64,000 nt of DNA from the NCBI RefSeq assembly GCF_026626305.1, contig NZ_JAPNUE010000006.1:150292-214291 (forward strand), given 5' to 3'. Under the pieces are notes generated by a model. It saw only the letters and a list, made by a program, of their open reading frames with translations. It did not search any database and was not told the DNA's origin. Source of the DNA: Frigidibacter sp. RF13. Lineage in GTDB: Bacteria; Pseudomonadota; Alphaproteobacteria; Rhodobacterales; Rhodobacteraceae. Within the stretch, counting starts at the first letter, position 1. The number at the start of each line of letters is the position of its first letter. Shown piece by piece: positions 53,290 to 63,923 of this stretch. The position numbers were made by a program, and so were the translations under genes.

Positions 53290-53805
53290 TCACGCCGCCT
53301 GGCGTTCCTCGATGGTCGAGAGGATGCCCGCGATGTTCGAAGCAGGCGCGCCAATGGCCCCGGCGATGTTCGATGCAGGTGCGCCGATGCAAGACACGAT
53401 CTGAGCGATGAGCTCTTCGCGCGACGGCATCGAGGCAACGGCTTTGACACCGGCCTGGTCCAGAGCCGCATTGCCCATAGCACCACCAAGGATAACGAAC
53501 TTGTCGTTTGCCTTGGCGTACTTTTCCGCGACCTTGGCAGCTGCCACGGGGTCTTCGGAATAGGCCAACACGGTCATGCCCGTGAGAAGCGTGCCGATGC
53601 TTGCGCAGGGCTTGCCTTCCAGGGCGATCTTGGCGAGCTTGTTCTTGGCGACGCGGACGGACCCACCCGCTTCACGCATGCTTGCGCGCAGGTCCTGCAT
53701 CTGAGCAACCGTCATGCCTTCGTAGTGGGCAACCACCACAACGCCAGAGCTTTCAAAGATCTGGCCGAGTTCCTCGACCATTTTCTCTTTTTGCGCTCTA
53801 TCCAC
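53290..53805 (-). CDS. rplJ: 50S ribosomal protein L10
   Basis: 171-residue L10 with [17 protein letters not shown] and [15 protein letters not shown]. Binds L7/L12 dimers and represses its own operon by binding the leader. It has a 258-bp leader with several hairpins that is a candidate L10 regulatory site. Confidence 0.96.
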   Translation of the reverse strand: MDRAQKEKMVEELGQIFESSGVVVVAHYEGMTVAQMQDLRASMREAGGSVRVAKNKLAKIALEGKPCASIGTLLTGMTVLAYSEDPVAAAKVAEKYAKANDKFVILGGAMGNAALDQAGVKAVASMPSREELIAQIVSCIGAPASNIAGAIGAPASNIAGILSTIEERQAA

Positions 53806-54063
53806 GGTTTCACTCCAAGTATGGGGGTTTCCCCCCGGCTCTCATTTGCCCCCGATCGTCTGGGGGCGTTCGGGTCCGTGATGGTCCCGAGGCCATGACC
53901 GCCCGAGGCTTCAGCCCCGGTAAATCCGTCTCGTTTCCCATCTCAGGAAGGAATTATGGGACGCCTTTATCAGGTTGGCCCCACCCTCCGTCTCGGACAG
54001 GACAGGGCCCTTTCAGGCCCTGCCATTCGCCGGGTTTCGAGGCCCCGGCAAATTCTTGTGCGC
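53806..54063 (-). promoter_or_regulatory. Structured rplJ leader (candidate L10 autoregulatory region)
   Basis: 258-bp spacer between rplA and rplJ without a gene. Hairpins seen: GCCCCC/GGGGGC (53848-53867), CAGGGCC/GGCCCTG (54003-54022) and GCCGGG/CCCGGC (54029-54049). A CATAAT box lies at 53953-53958 but with a poor -35. L10 leaders regulate rplJL translation in proteobacteria. Confidence 0.55.
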
Positions 54064-54762
54064 TCAGTGCGCGGTCGCCGACGCGAGGTCGAGCGAGACG
54101 CCCGGACCCATGGTCGAGGAAAGCGACACTTTCTTCAGGTAGGTGCCTTTCGCGCCCGAGGGCTTGGCTTTCGACACTGCATCGACAAAGGCGCGGATGT
54201 TCTGGGCGAGCTTTGCCTCGTCGAACGACACCTTGCCGACGCCAGCGTGGATCACGCCCGCTTTTTCGACCTTGAACTGCACCTCGCCGCCCTTGGCGCC
54301 TTCGACGGCCGCTTTCACGTCCATCGTCACGGTGCCGACCTTGGGGTTCGGCATCAGGTTGCGGGGCCCGAGGATCTTACCCAGACGGCCGACGAGCGGC
54401 ATCATGTCGGGGGTGGCGATGCAGCGGTCGAACTCGATCTTGCCGGACTGGATCGTTTCCATCAGGTCTTCGGCGCCGACGATGTCAGCCCCTGCGGCCT
54501 TGGCTTCGTCAGCCTTGCCACCACGGGCAAAGACGGCGACACGGACGGTCTTGCCCGTGCCGTTCGGCAGGGCGACGACGCCGCGGACCATCTGGTCGGC
54601 GTGACGGGGATCGACGCCGAGGTTCATCGCGATTTCGACGGTTTCGTCGAATTTCGCCGATGCGGCACCCTTGATCAGTTTGACGGCATCCTCGACCGAG
54701 AGGTTCGACTTGCCTTCGAAGGCGGCGTTGGCCGCTTTGATACGCTTACCAAGCTTGGCCAT
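54064..54762 (-). CDS. rplA: 50S ribosomal protein L1
   Basis: 232-residue L1 with [16 protein letters not shown] start, [10 protein letters not shown] and [19 protein letters not shown]. Binds 23S rRNA and regulates its operon mRNA in other bacteria. Its start is 3 bp after the rplK stop. Confidence 0.97.
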   Translation of the reverse strand: MAKLGKRIKAANAAFEGKSNLSVEDAVKLIKGAASAKFDETVEIAMNLGVDPRHADQMVRGVVALPNGTGKTVRVAVFARGGKADEAKAAGADIVGAEDLMETIQSGKIEFDRCIATPDMMPLVGRLGKILGPRNLMPNPKVGTVTMDVKAAVEGAKGGEVQFKVEKAGVIHAGVGKVSFDEAKLAQNIRAFVDAVSKAKPSGAKGTYLKKVSLSSTMGPGVSLDLASATAH

Positions 54763-54765
54763 GAC

Positions 54766-55218
54766 TTACCCCTTCACCTCGATGCCGCAGGACTTGGCCG
54801 AGCCGAGGATGATCTTCATCGCGGCTTCGACGTCGTTTGCGGACAGGTCCTTCATCTTGGCTTCGGCGATCTGGCGCACCTGGGCGGCCGTCACGGTGCC
54901 AGCGACGACGCGGCCCGGCTTTTCCGACCCTTTGGGGCGGTTGCGCTTGCCCACCGGCTTCAGGCCAGCGGCCTTCTTCAGGTAGTAGGAGGCCGGGGCG
55001 GTCTTCATCTCGAACGAGAAGGACTTGTCGGCGTAATAGGTGATCACGGTCGGGACGGGCGAACCCGGTTCCATTTCCTGCGTCTTGGCGTTGAACGCCT
55101 TGCAGAATTCCATGATGTTGATGCCGCGCTGACCGAGCGCGGGACCGATCGGCGGCGACGGGTTGGCTTGCCCCGCCTTCACTTGCAGCTTGAGCTGCCC
55201 AACGACTTTCTTGGCCAT
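54766..55218 (-). CDS. rplK: 50S ribosomal protein L11
   Basis: 150-residue L11, slightly long due to a C-terminal tail; motif region [26 protein letters not shown] and [11 protein letters not shown]. Binds the GTPase centre of 23S rRNA. Start follows GGAGAAGG. Confidence 0.97.
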   Translation of the reverse strand: MAKKVVGQLKLQVKAGQANPSPPIGPALGQRGINIMEFCKAFNAKTQEMEPGSPVPTVITYYADKSFSFEMKTAPASYYLKKAAGLKPVGKRNRPKGSEKPGRVVAGTVTAAQVRQIAEAKMKDLSANDVEAAMKIILGSAKSCGIEVKG

Positions 55219-55305
55219 CTGGCCTTCTCCTTTTCACACGCCCCAAAACAGGGCCTTGCTTAGTGGTCCGGCTTCGGCGCTGCCTCAGCCTCCCACGACC
55301 TCACG

Positions 55306-55839
55306 TCAGGCGCCTTTCGACACCTGGGTGAATTCCAGTTCAACGGGCGTCGGGCGCCCGAAGATCGAGACGGTGACCTTGAGGCGGCTGTGCGCCTCGT
55401 CCACTTCCTCGACCATGCCCGAGAAGCCCTCGAACGGGCCGTCGGACACTTTGACATTCTCGCCGATCTCGAACCGGATCAGGTTCCGCGGCTGTTCGGT
55501 GTTTTCCTGAGCGCGCTTCAGGATCCCGTTCACTTCGGCATCGCGCATCGGCATCGGCTTGCCTTGCGGGCCAAGGAAGCCCGTCACGCGGTTGATCGAC
55601 GTGATCAGGTGATAGCCACGGTCGGTCATGTCCATGTGGACAAGCACGTAGCCGGGCATGAAGCGGCGTTCGGACGTCACCTTTTTCCCACGACGAACCT
55701 CGATGACCTCTTCGGTCGGCACGAGAACCTCGTCGATCTCTTCCTCAAGGCCTTTCTCGGCCACGGCATGCTTGATCTGTTCGGCGACTTTCTTCTCGAA
55801 GTTCGAGAGTACGCTCACCGAATACCACCGCTTCGCCAT
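55306..55839 (-). CDS. nusG: Transcription termination/antitermination protein NusG
   Basis: 177 residues, N-terminal NGN domain (KRWYSVSVLSNFEKKVAEQIK) and C-terminal KOW domain (VSDGPFEGFSGMVEEVDEAHSRLKV). Couples RNA polymerase to Rho or ribosome. Upstream 196-bp spacer to secE holds a likely terminator. Confidence 0.97.
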   Translation of the reverse strand: MAKRWYSVSVLSNFEKKVAEQIKHAVAEKGLEEEIDEVLVPTEEVIEVRRGKKVTSERRFMPGYVLVHMDMTDRGYHLITSINRVTGFLGPQGKPMPMRDAEVNGILKRAQENTEQPRNLIRFEIGENVKVSDGPFEGFSGMVEEVDEAHSRLKVTVSIFGRPTPVELEFTQVSKGA

Positions 55840-55894
55840 CTGCCCCAGACCTCGCTCGACCGACGATCTTCCGCCGGATTATTCCAATCAATTC

Positions 55895-55910
55895 AGCGGG
55901 TTAACCCGCT
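55895..55910. repeat. 16-bp palindrome in the secE-nusG spacer
   Basis: AGCGGGTTAACCCGCT is a perfect palindrome, 20 bp downstream (in the minus direction) of the GCGCGCA terminator-like stem. Possible operator, or part of the nusG leader. Confidence 0.6.
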
Positions 55911-55920
55911 ACCGCCCCGA

Positions 55921-55954
55921 ACAAAAACAGCGCGCATGCCGAATCGCTGCGCGC
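55921..55954 (-). terminator. Terminator-like hairpin between secE and nusG
   Basis: Minus strand: stem GCGCGCA/TGCGCGC (7 bp, 11-base loop) followed by TGTTTTTGT. This fits a Rho-independent terminator or attenuator after secE, about 90 bp upstream of nusG, which would partly uncouple secE from the downstream ribosomal operon. Confidence 0.65.
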
Positions 55955-56035
55955 CGGTTCCGGGAAAGTCCTGCTCCTCTAGCGGCTAAGTCGCTGGAAT
56001 TCAAGCCGCCGAAGACCTTTCCGGTGCCGGGCGCC

Positions 56036-56227
56036 TTATCCGGCCATCCCGAGGATCGCCCGCAAACCACCCTGGATGACCATATCAACCAGGAAGAAGA
56101 AGACCGAGGTGATCGCCGCCATGATGAAGACCATGATGGTGGTGGTGACCACTTCGCGACGGGTCGGCCAGACGACCTTGGCCACTTCGGTGCGCACCTG
56201 CTGGAGGAACAGAAGGGGATTGGCCAT
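56036..56227 (-). CDS. secE: Preprotein translocase subunit SecE
   Basis: 63-residue single-span SecE: NPLLFLQQVRTEVAKVVWPTRREV amphipathic part followed by a hydrophobic helix. Essential clamp on SecY. The minus-strand promoter 39 bp upstream is of near-consensus form (56266-56294). The usual upstream tRNA-Trp gene is absent here. Confidence 0.96.
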   Translation of the reverse strand: MANPLLFLQQVRTEVAKVVWPTRREVVTTTIMVFIMAAITSVFFFLVDMVIQGGLRAILGMAG

Positions 56228-56265
56228 GGCTTTGCGTCTTTCTCGTGGTTTTCGCGACCCGAGGG

Positions 56266-56294
56266 CAGATACGCCCGCCGCGCGATGAATTCAA
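56266..56294 (-). promoter_or_regulatory. Sigma-70-type promoter of secE
   Basis: On the minus strand, -35 TTGAAT (56289-56294), 17-bp spacer, -10 TATCTG (56266-56271), giving a start about 30 bp before the secE ATG. It lies in the divergent gap with the DMT transporter. Confidence 0.6.
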
Positions 56295-56411
56295 GCCCGG
56301 GCTTTATTCGCCGCGAGGGCCGCCCGGATGCTTGCCATTGTCCGGCGAAGCGGATTAGCTCGCCCGGCCGACCTCACTTCCGGGCCTCGGTGCTTTCCTT
56401 TCGGGTGTCTC

Positions 56412-57299
56412 ATGGCGGTTTCCGACAATCTGCGCGGCGCGGCACTCATGTGTGCGGCGATGGTCGCCTTCACGGTCAATGACACATTCATGAAGGCGGT
56501 GACGGTTGACCTGCCGGTGCTGCAGGCCATCGCGATGCGCGGGGTGGTCACTTCTGTCTTTCTTCTGGCCATCGCCTGGCGGGCAGGCGCCTTCGCGGCC
56601 TGGCCCGGCAGGGCGGACCGCTTCTGGCTTGCGATGCGGACCCTGGGCGAGGTGCTGGGCACGCTTACCTTCCTTTTCGCGCTGAAGCACATGCCCATCG
56701 CAAACCTATCGGCGATCCTGCAGTTCCTGCCGCTTGCGGTGACGCTGGCGGCGGCGGTCTTTCTTGGCACCCCGGTCGGCTGGCGGCGGCTGACGGCGAT
56801 CCTGATCGGCTTTGCGGGCGTGATGATGATCATCCGGCCGGGGACAGAGGCCTTCGACCGCTGGTCGCTGCTCGGGGTGGTTTCGGTCGCCTGCGTGGTC
56901 TTGCGCGACATCGCGACGCGGAAGCTGTCGGCGGAAGTGCCGTCGCCGCTCGTGGCACTTGCGGCGGCGCTGTCGGTGGGGCTCAGCGCGGGGCTTCTCC
57001 TGCCCTTCACCGGCGTCGTGGCCGTTTCGGCTGTCCAGCTGGCGCAGGTCGCGGGTGCGGCTGCCTTCCTGATCGTCGGCTATCTGACCGTGGTAATGAC
57101 GATGCGCGTAGGCGACATTTCGGTCATCGCGCCCTTCCGTTATGTCTCGCTCGTCGCGGCGATCCTTCTCGGCTGGGCGGCGTTCGGCGAGTTCCCCGAC
57201 CGCTGGACGCTGTCCGGGTCCGCCATCGTCGTCGCGACCGGCATCTATACATTCCTGCGCGAGCGGCGGCTGGCGCAACAGGCGGAGACGCGCCCCTAG
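56412..57299 (+). CDS. EamA/DMT-family membrane exporter
   Basis: 295 residues with about ten hydrophobic segments in two EamA repeats (LMCAAMVAFTVNDTFMKAV..., and VGDISVIAPFRYVSLVAAILLGWAAFGEFPD). Export of metabolites or amino acids is typical; substrate unknown. Start 56412 (MAVSDNLRGAAL). Divergent from secE, separated from the glycosyltransferase cluster by 85 bp. Confidence 0.88.
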   Translation: MAVSDNLRGAALMCAAMVAFTVNDTFMKAVTVDLPVLQAIAMRGVVTSVFLLAIAWRAGAFAAWPGRADRFWLAMRTLGEVLGTLTFLFALKHMPIANLSAILQFLPLAVTLAAAVFLGTPVGWRRLTAILIGFAGVMMIIRPGTEAFDRWSLLGVVSVACVVLRDIATRKLSAEVPSPLVALAAALSVGLSAGLLLPFTGVVAVSAVQLAQVAGAAAFLIVGYLTVVMTMRVGDISVIAPFRYVSLVAAILLGWAAFGEFPDRWTLSGSAIVVATGIYTFLRERRLAQQAETRP

Positions 57300-57384
57300 A
57301 CCCGAAGTTCACGGCGCGCCGCATTTACAATCAGGGGGGGCTCTAGTAGCACGGAGCCGAATTCCAAAGCTGGACGCAGGCCCG

Positions 57385-58110
57385 ATGGTCGCCCTTTCAA
57401 TCGTCATTCCCGCCAAGAACGAGGCCGGAAACCTGCCCGCGCTGCTTGATGGCATCGCGGCTGCCTGCGCGGGCGTGGAGCATGAGGTGATCGTGGTCGA
57501 TGACGGCTCGACCGATGACAGTATCGCCATGCTGACCGCACGGATCGCGGGACAGGGGAACCTGAGGCTTCTGCGCCATGACCGGTCAGGCGGGCAAAGC
57601 GCTGCGGTTCATTCCGGTGTCAGGGCGGCGCGCGGGCCCGTGATCTGCACGCTCGACGCCGATGGCCAGAACCCGCCGGACAATCTGCCGAACCTCTTCG
57701 CGCCGCTGTTCGCGGACGGGTCCGAGGCGGTCGGTCTGGTGGCGGGCCAGCGTGTTGGCCGCCGCGATACATTGTCGAAACGCTGGGCATCGAAATTCGC
57801 CAACTGGCTGCGCTCCCGCATGCTGAAGGACGGCACCCGCGACACGGGCTGCGGGCTGAAGGCCTTCCGCCGCGAGGCCTTTCTGGCGCTTCCCTATTTC
57901 GACCATATGCACCGCTATCTGCCCGCGCTTTTCTCGCGCGATGGTTGGGAGGTGCGCCACGTCGACGTGACCCATCAGGCGCGCGGCGCGGGGCGGTCGA
58001 ACTACAACAATCTTCAGCGCGGCCTTGTCGGTGCGGTCGATCTTTTTGGCGTGATGTGGCTCATCCGTCGCAAGAAGAAGGCGCGCGCGACGGAAGTCGC
58101 GGGAAAGTAG
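57385..58110 (+). CDS. GT2 polyprenyl-phosphate glycosyltransferase (DPM1/RgtE-like)
   Basis: 241 residues. GT2 fold: SIVIPAKNEAGNLP, VVDDGSTDDS, the DADGQNPP metal motif, GQRVGRRD and the C-terminal RGAGRSNYNN, as in dolichyl/undecaprenyl-phosphate mannose or galacturonate synthases. It makes a lipid-linked sugar donor for a membrane transferase. No transmembrane anchor except possibly near the C-terminus. First gene of the four-gene cluster; the start ATG follows the GACGCAGGCCCG leader. Confidence 0.85.
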   Translation: MVALSIVIPAKNEAGNLPALLDGIAAACAGVEHEVIVVDDGSTDDSIAMLTARIAGQGNLRLLRHDRSGGQSAAVHSGVRAARGPVICTLDADGQNPPDNLPNLFAPLFADGSEAVGLVAGQRVGRRDTLSKRWASKFANWLRSRMLKDGTRDTGCGLKAFRREAFLALPYFDHMHRYLPALFSRDGWEVRHVDVTHQARGAGRSNYNNLQRGLVGAVDLFGVMWLIRRKKKARATEVAGK

Positions 58111-58120
58111 GAGAGCGGCC

Positions 58121-58423
58121 TTGGAAAAACTCATGGCGCTCATGCATGTCGACAACAGGGCAGAACTGCTCTGGGTCGCGTTCGGGCTTTTCGGCCAGCT
58201 GATGTTTACCGGACGGTTCCTTGTGCAGTGGATCGCATCGGAAAGGGCCAAGCGTTCGGTCGTGCCGGTGATGTTTTGGTATTTCTCGCTTGCGGGCGGG
58301 GTGATCCTTCTCAGCTATGCGATCTATCGCAAGGATCCGGTCTTCATTCTCGGCCAGTCTCTCGGTGTCTTCATCTATCTGCGAAACCTCTGGCTGATCC
58401 GTCAGTCGGGAGAAGCCGCGTGA
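58121..58423 (+). CDS. LAB_N (lipid A biosynthesis N-terminal) domain membrane protein
   Basis: 100 residues, three hydrophobic segments; LLWVAFGLFGQLMFTGRFLVQWIASERA... matches the LAB_N/COG3952 domain seen as RgtF-type partner of lipid A-modifying enzymes. TTG start at 58121 is chosen over ATG at 58133 because AGGAGAG (58110) is well spaced for TTG and not for ATG. Ten bases after the GT2 gene and overlapping (GTGA) the next gene. Confidence 0.85.
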   Translation: MEKLMALMHVDNRAELLWVAFGLFGQLMFTGRFLVQWIASERAKRSVVPVMFWYFSLAGGVILLSYAIYRKDPVFILGQSLGVFIYLRNLWLIRQSGEAA

Positions 58424-59853
58424 CGCAGGCCCGAGGCTGGTTCGGCCCGGCGCTATCGATTGTCGTCGCTGTGACGTTGGCGCGGCTCGTGCTTCTGGCT
58501 TTCAACCGCGCCGATCTTTTCGTCGATGAAAGTCAGTACTGGCTTTGGGGCCAGAACCTCGATCTCGGCTATTATTCAAAGCCGCCGCTGATCGGCTGGC
58601 TGATCCGCGCGGTCACCGACCTTGCGGGCAACGACAGCCCCTTCTGGGTACGGATGCCGGGCGCGGTGCTGCATGCTGTGACGGCACTTCTTCTGGCGCT
58701 GGCGGCGGAGCGACTTGCAGGGCCCCGCGCCGCCTTCTGGACGGCGGTCAGCTACGCGACCCTGCCGTTCGTTGCCGTCGGTTCGCTTCTGATCTCTACT
58801 GATACAGTGATGGCGCCCTTCTATGCGCTCGCGCTTCTTGCCTGGCTCAGGCTGATGGACAGTCGCACACCCGGTTGGGCGCTGACCGCTGGGGCGGCGA
58901 TCGGCGCGGCATTCCTAGCCAAATATGCGGCGATCTATTTTCTTCTGGGGGTCGCGCTCGCGGCTGGCCTGACGCGCGAGGGGCGGATCGGCTGGAAGAA
59001 TGCGCTTCTGCTTCTCGCCGCCTTCGGGCTGGTGATTTCGCCGAACGTGGTCTGGAACCTCACTCATGATCTGACGACGGTCAGCCATACGATGGACAAT
59101 GTCGGCTGGGTGCGGAGCGATGCACCCGCCTCGTCCCTCAATCCCGCTGGACTTGCCGAATTCTTCTTCAGCCAGTTTGCCGTCTTTGGCCCGGTCCTCT
59201 TTGCTACGCTCCTTATTTCTTATGTGTCCGGCTGGCGCGTGGGCGGAACCGAGAGGGCGCTGGTTCTCGCCTCTCTGCCGCCGCTTCTGGTGGTTTCGGT
59301 CCAGGCCTTGATGGAAAAGGCCTATGCCAACTGGGCGCTTGCAGCCTATTTCGCGGGGTGTCTTCTGGTTGTGCCCTCCCTCGTGCGGCGGTGGCCCCGG
59401 CTTCTGCCCGCATCCGTCGCGGTCAATGGCACGATTGCCATCCTGCTTCCGGTGCTGACCGCGCTTGCGCCCTGGCCCGAGAGGGACGGCGCGCCACTTA
59501 TGAAGCGCTATCTCGGCCGGGCGGAACTGAGCCGGGAAATCATCGCGGTGGCGAGAGCGGAGGGCGTGGGCCTGATCTATGCCGACGATCGCGACATACT
59601 GGCCGATCTTTTCTACACCGGTGAGGGGCAGGGCCTTGCCTTCGCCGCGCCGCGCCCGACGGGACGGCCGCGCAACTATTATGAACAGATATATCCGCTG
59701 CCGCAGGATCATGGGCGGATGCTCGCAGTGATTGCGGCAGCGCCGGTCTGTGATGGCGGCATTCTGGCGCCCTTGCGCGCGTTCGATCTTTCGGGCGGCG
59801 CCTATGCCGGGCGGACACTGGCGGCCTATCTGGTGCCCGAGGGGTGCCTGTGA
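58420..59853 (+). CDS. GT39/ArnT-type membrane glycosyltransferase
   Basis: 477-residue transferase, multi-span, with the periplasmic catalytic start DESQYWLWGQNLDLGYYSKPP (Asp-Glu motif). Uses a polyprenyl-phosphate sugar donor to modify lipid A or other glycolipids, as ArnT or RgtA-D. GTG start overlaps the LAB_N stop by four bases. Acceptor and sugar are inferred, not shown. Confidence 0.85.
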   Translation: MTQARGWFGPALSIVVAVTLARLVLLAFNRADLFVDESQYWLWGQNLDLGYYSKPPLIGWLIRAVTDLAGNDSPFWVRMPGAVLHAVTALLLALAAERLAGPRAAFWTAVSYATLPFVAVGSLLISTDTVMAPFYALALLAWLRLMDSRTPGWALTAGAAIGAAFLAKYAAIYFLLGVALAAGLTREGRIGWKNALLLLAAFGLVISPNVVWNLTHDLTTVSHTMDNVGWVRSDAPASSLNPAGLAEFFFSQFAVFGPVLFATLLISYVSGWRVGGTERALVLASLPPLLVVSVQALMEKAYANWALAAYFAGCLLVVPSLVRRWPRLLPASVAVNGTIAILLPVLTALAPWPERDGAPLMKRYLGRAELSREIIAVARAEGVGLIYADDRDILADLFYTGEGQGLAFAAPRPTGRPRNYYEQIYPLPQDHGRMLAVIAAAPVCDGGILAPLRAFDLSGGAYAGRTLAAYLVPEGCL

Positions 59854-60554
59854 TGATGCTCACCCACCGGACAAGATGGCTCGACCTTCTTGCCGCGCTG
59901 GTTCTCGCCGCGCTGATCTTCACGCTCTGGCCGGGGCTGGACCTCTGGTTTACCAGCCTCTTCTATGCGCCCGGCGCGGGCTTTCCGCTCGCGCGCATCG
60001 CAGCCCTCGAAGCCGCGCGGAATGTGGTCTGGGACCTGTCGATAGCGCTCTGGCTTCTGTCAGTGATCGGGCTCGCGCTGGCGCTGTTCGGTCGGCAGTT
60101 GGCCGGGGTCGGCGCGCGGGTCTGGGGGTTCGTCTTCAGCCTCTATCTTCTGGGGCCGGGGCTGCTGGTCAATGGTCTCCTGAAACAGCACTGGGGCAGG
60201 GCCCGCCCTGCCGATGTGACCGAATTCGGCGGCGCCCTAAACTTCACACCTGCGCTGATTCCCTCCGACCAGTGCAGCAGCAACTGTTCCTTCGTTTCCG
60301 GAGAGGGATCGGCGGCTGTCGTTCTCGGGATCGCGCTTCTGACGTTGCGTCCGGCGCTTGCCGGAAGGCTGCCGGGCTGGGCGCTTCGACCATGGGGAGC
60401 GGCGGCGGTTCTGCTGCCGGTTGCTGCACTCTTGCAGAGAATTGCGACCGGGCGCCATTTTCTGTCAGATTCGGTCTTCGCGGCTCTCTTCATGTGTCTT
60501 CTGGCACTGATCCTCGCCGCGCTGATCCGGCTTCGCGACGCGCCTCGCAGCTAG
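59853..60554 (+). CDS. PAP2 phosphatase, LpxE/LpxF-like
   Basis: 233 residues, about six hydrophobic segments. PAP2 motifs: KQHWGRARP (K-x6-RP), SFVSGEGS (here Glu in place of the usual His of SGH), and RIATGRHFLSD (Arg...His...Asp). Glu in motif 2 is seen in lipid A phosphatases of the LpxE type. Start ATG at 59853 overlaps the preceding stop by one base; GTG at 59850 is another option. Last gene of the cluster. It could remove a lipid A phosphate, exposing the site for sugar addition. Confidence 0.85.
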   Translation: MMLTHRTRWLDLLAALVLAALIFTLWPGLDLWFTSLFYAPGAGFPLARIAALEAARNVVWDLSIALWLLSVIGLALALFGRQLAGVGARVWGFVFSLYLLGPGLLVNGLLKQHWGRARPADVTEFGGALNFTPALIPSDQCSSNCSFVSGEGSAAVVLGIALLTLRPALAGRLPGWALRPWGAAAVLLPVAALLQRIATGRHFLSDSVFAALFMCLLALILAALIRLRDAPRS

Positions 60555-60589
60555 ACACCGAAGCCGCGCTACAGGCTCTGGGGGTCTTG

Positions 60590-60618
60590 TTGACATCCCC
60601 TGCGACTCCTCCTATACG
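60590..60618 (+). promoter_or_regulatory. Near-consensus sigma-70 promoter of the rpsL operon
   Basis: TTGACA (60590-60595), 17-bp spacer, TATACG (60613-60618). Strong form expected for ribosomal genes. Gives an rpsL leader of about 225 nt. Confidence 0.8.
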
Positions 60619-60849
60619 GCGCGCACCTGACCGGGGGCGAAGTGTGTCTGCGGACAGGGATCAAAACTGAAGTGGTCACGATCCGGGCCAAAAGCCTCGA
60701 TCCTCTGGAATTCCACCGCGTCGCCCCCGCGAAGGGGACGAATGCGGTTTTGGTGTTTTGCGGACGCGCAGGGCACGACATGACGAAAGCCCCCGGAAAA
60801 CGGCGTGGACGCGCGCACGTTGAACGGGTTGCAACATAGGGCGAGATTA

Positions 60850-61221
60850 ATGCCGACGATCCAACAGCTGATCCGCAAGCCGCGGGAAGCGAATGCAAGA
60901 AAGTCCAAGTCGCAGCACTTGGAAAGCTGCCCGCAGAAGCGCGGTGTCTGCACACGGGTCTACACCACGACCCCGAAGAAGCCGAACTCCGCTATGCGTA
61001 AGGTGGCTAAGGTTCGTCTGACGAACGGCTTCGAAGTCATCAGCTATATCCCCGGTGAAAAGCACAACCTTCAGGAACACTCCGTCGTCCTGATCCGTGG
61101 CGGCCGGGTGAAAGACCTTCCGGGCGTCCGTTACCACATCCTGCGCGGTGTCCTCGATACCCAGGGTGTCAAAGATCGTCGTCAGCGTCGTTCGAAGTAC
61201 GGCGCCAAGCGTCCGAAATAA
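60850..61221 (+). CDS. rpsL: 30S ribosomal protein S12
   Basis: 123 residues starting [31 protein letters not shown] has Lys43 and Lys44, and [11 protein letters not shown] has Lys88: the wild-type residues that change in streptomycin resistance are intact. Decoding-centre protein. The ATG lies after AGGGCGAG. Twelve bp before rpsG. Confidence 0.98.
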   Translation: MPTIQQLIRKPREANARKSKSQHLESCPQKRGVCTRVYTTTPKKPNSAMRKVAKVRLTNGFEVISYIPGEKHNLQEHSVVLIRGGRVKDLPGVRYHILRGVLDTQGVKDRRQRRSKYGAKRPK

Positions 61222-61233
61222 GGAGAGAGCGCC

Positions 61234-61704
61234 ATGTCGCGTCGTCACGCCGCTGAAAAGCGCGAAATTCTGCCCGATGCCAAGTACGGCGACCGGGTCC
61301 TGACCAAGTTCATGAACAACCTGATGGTCGACGGCAAGAAATCCGTCGCCGAGACCATCGTCTATTCGGCGCTGACCCGCGTCGAGGGCAAGCTGAAGCG
61401 CCCGCCGGTGGATGCGTTCCACGAGGCGCTCGAAAATGTGAAGCCGTCGCTCGAGGTCCGCTCGCGCCGCGTTGGTGGTGCGACCTACCAGGTTCCGGTC
61501 GAAGTTCGTCCCGAGCGCCGCGAGGCGCTGGCGATCCGTTGGCTGATCACCGCCGCCAAGAACCGTAACGAGAACACGATGGAAGAGCGCCTTGCAGGCG
61601 AGCTTCTCGATGCCGTGAACTCGCGCGGTTCGGCCGTCAAGAAACGCGAAGACACCCACAAGATGGCCGACGCCAACAAAGCGTTCAGCCATTACCGCTG
61701 GTAA
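61234..61704 (+). CDS. rpsG: 30S ribosomal protein S7
   Basis: 156-residue S7, [20 protein letters not shown]... and the typical [21 protein letters not shown] end. Nucleates 30S head assembly. AGGAGAGAG precedes the ATG. Confidence 0.98.
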   Translation: MSRRHAAEKREILPDAKYGDRVLTKFMNNLMVDGKKSVAETIVYSALTRVEGKLKRPPVDAFHEALENVKPSLEVRSRRVGGATYQVPVEVRPERREALAIRWLITAAKNRNENTMEERLAGELLDAVNSRGSAVKKREDTHKMADANKAFSHYRW

Positions 61705-61728
61705 TACGGCCAGCCGAGGACAGATAAA

Positions 61729-63846
<2,118 letters not shown>

Positions 63847-63847
63847 C

Positions 63848-63907
63848 GTGGTGGGCGGTTCGCCCACCCTACCAGAAGTAGGGTGCGTGTCCGGCACGCA
63901 CCACCAC
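63848..63907. repeat. Three-hairpin cloverleaf-like element between fusA and tuf
   Basis: Three adjacent hairpins: GGTGGGCG/CGCCCACC (63850-63868), CCCTAC/GTAGGG (63867-63883), GGTGCGTG/CACGCACC (63882-63902), with outer GTGGTG (63848) complementary to CACCAC near 63902-63907. This resembles the widespread GTAGGGTGGGC-type dispersed repeat of many proteobacteria. Confidence 0.65.
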
Positions 63908-63923
63908 AATCAAGGAGGCCAAA

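Noticed and set aside
55840..56411. tRNA-Trp near secE
   Set aside because: Searched both strands by eye for the cloverleaf and GGTTCGA-type T-arm; none found.
60642..60839. 65-codon plus-strand frame in the rpsL leader
   Set aside because: Poor ribosome-binding site, no recognised pattern; more likely untranslated leader of the rpsL operon.
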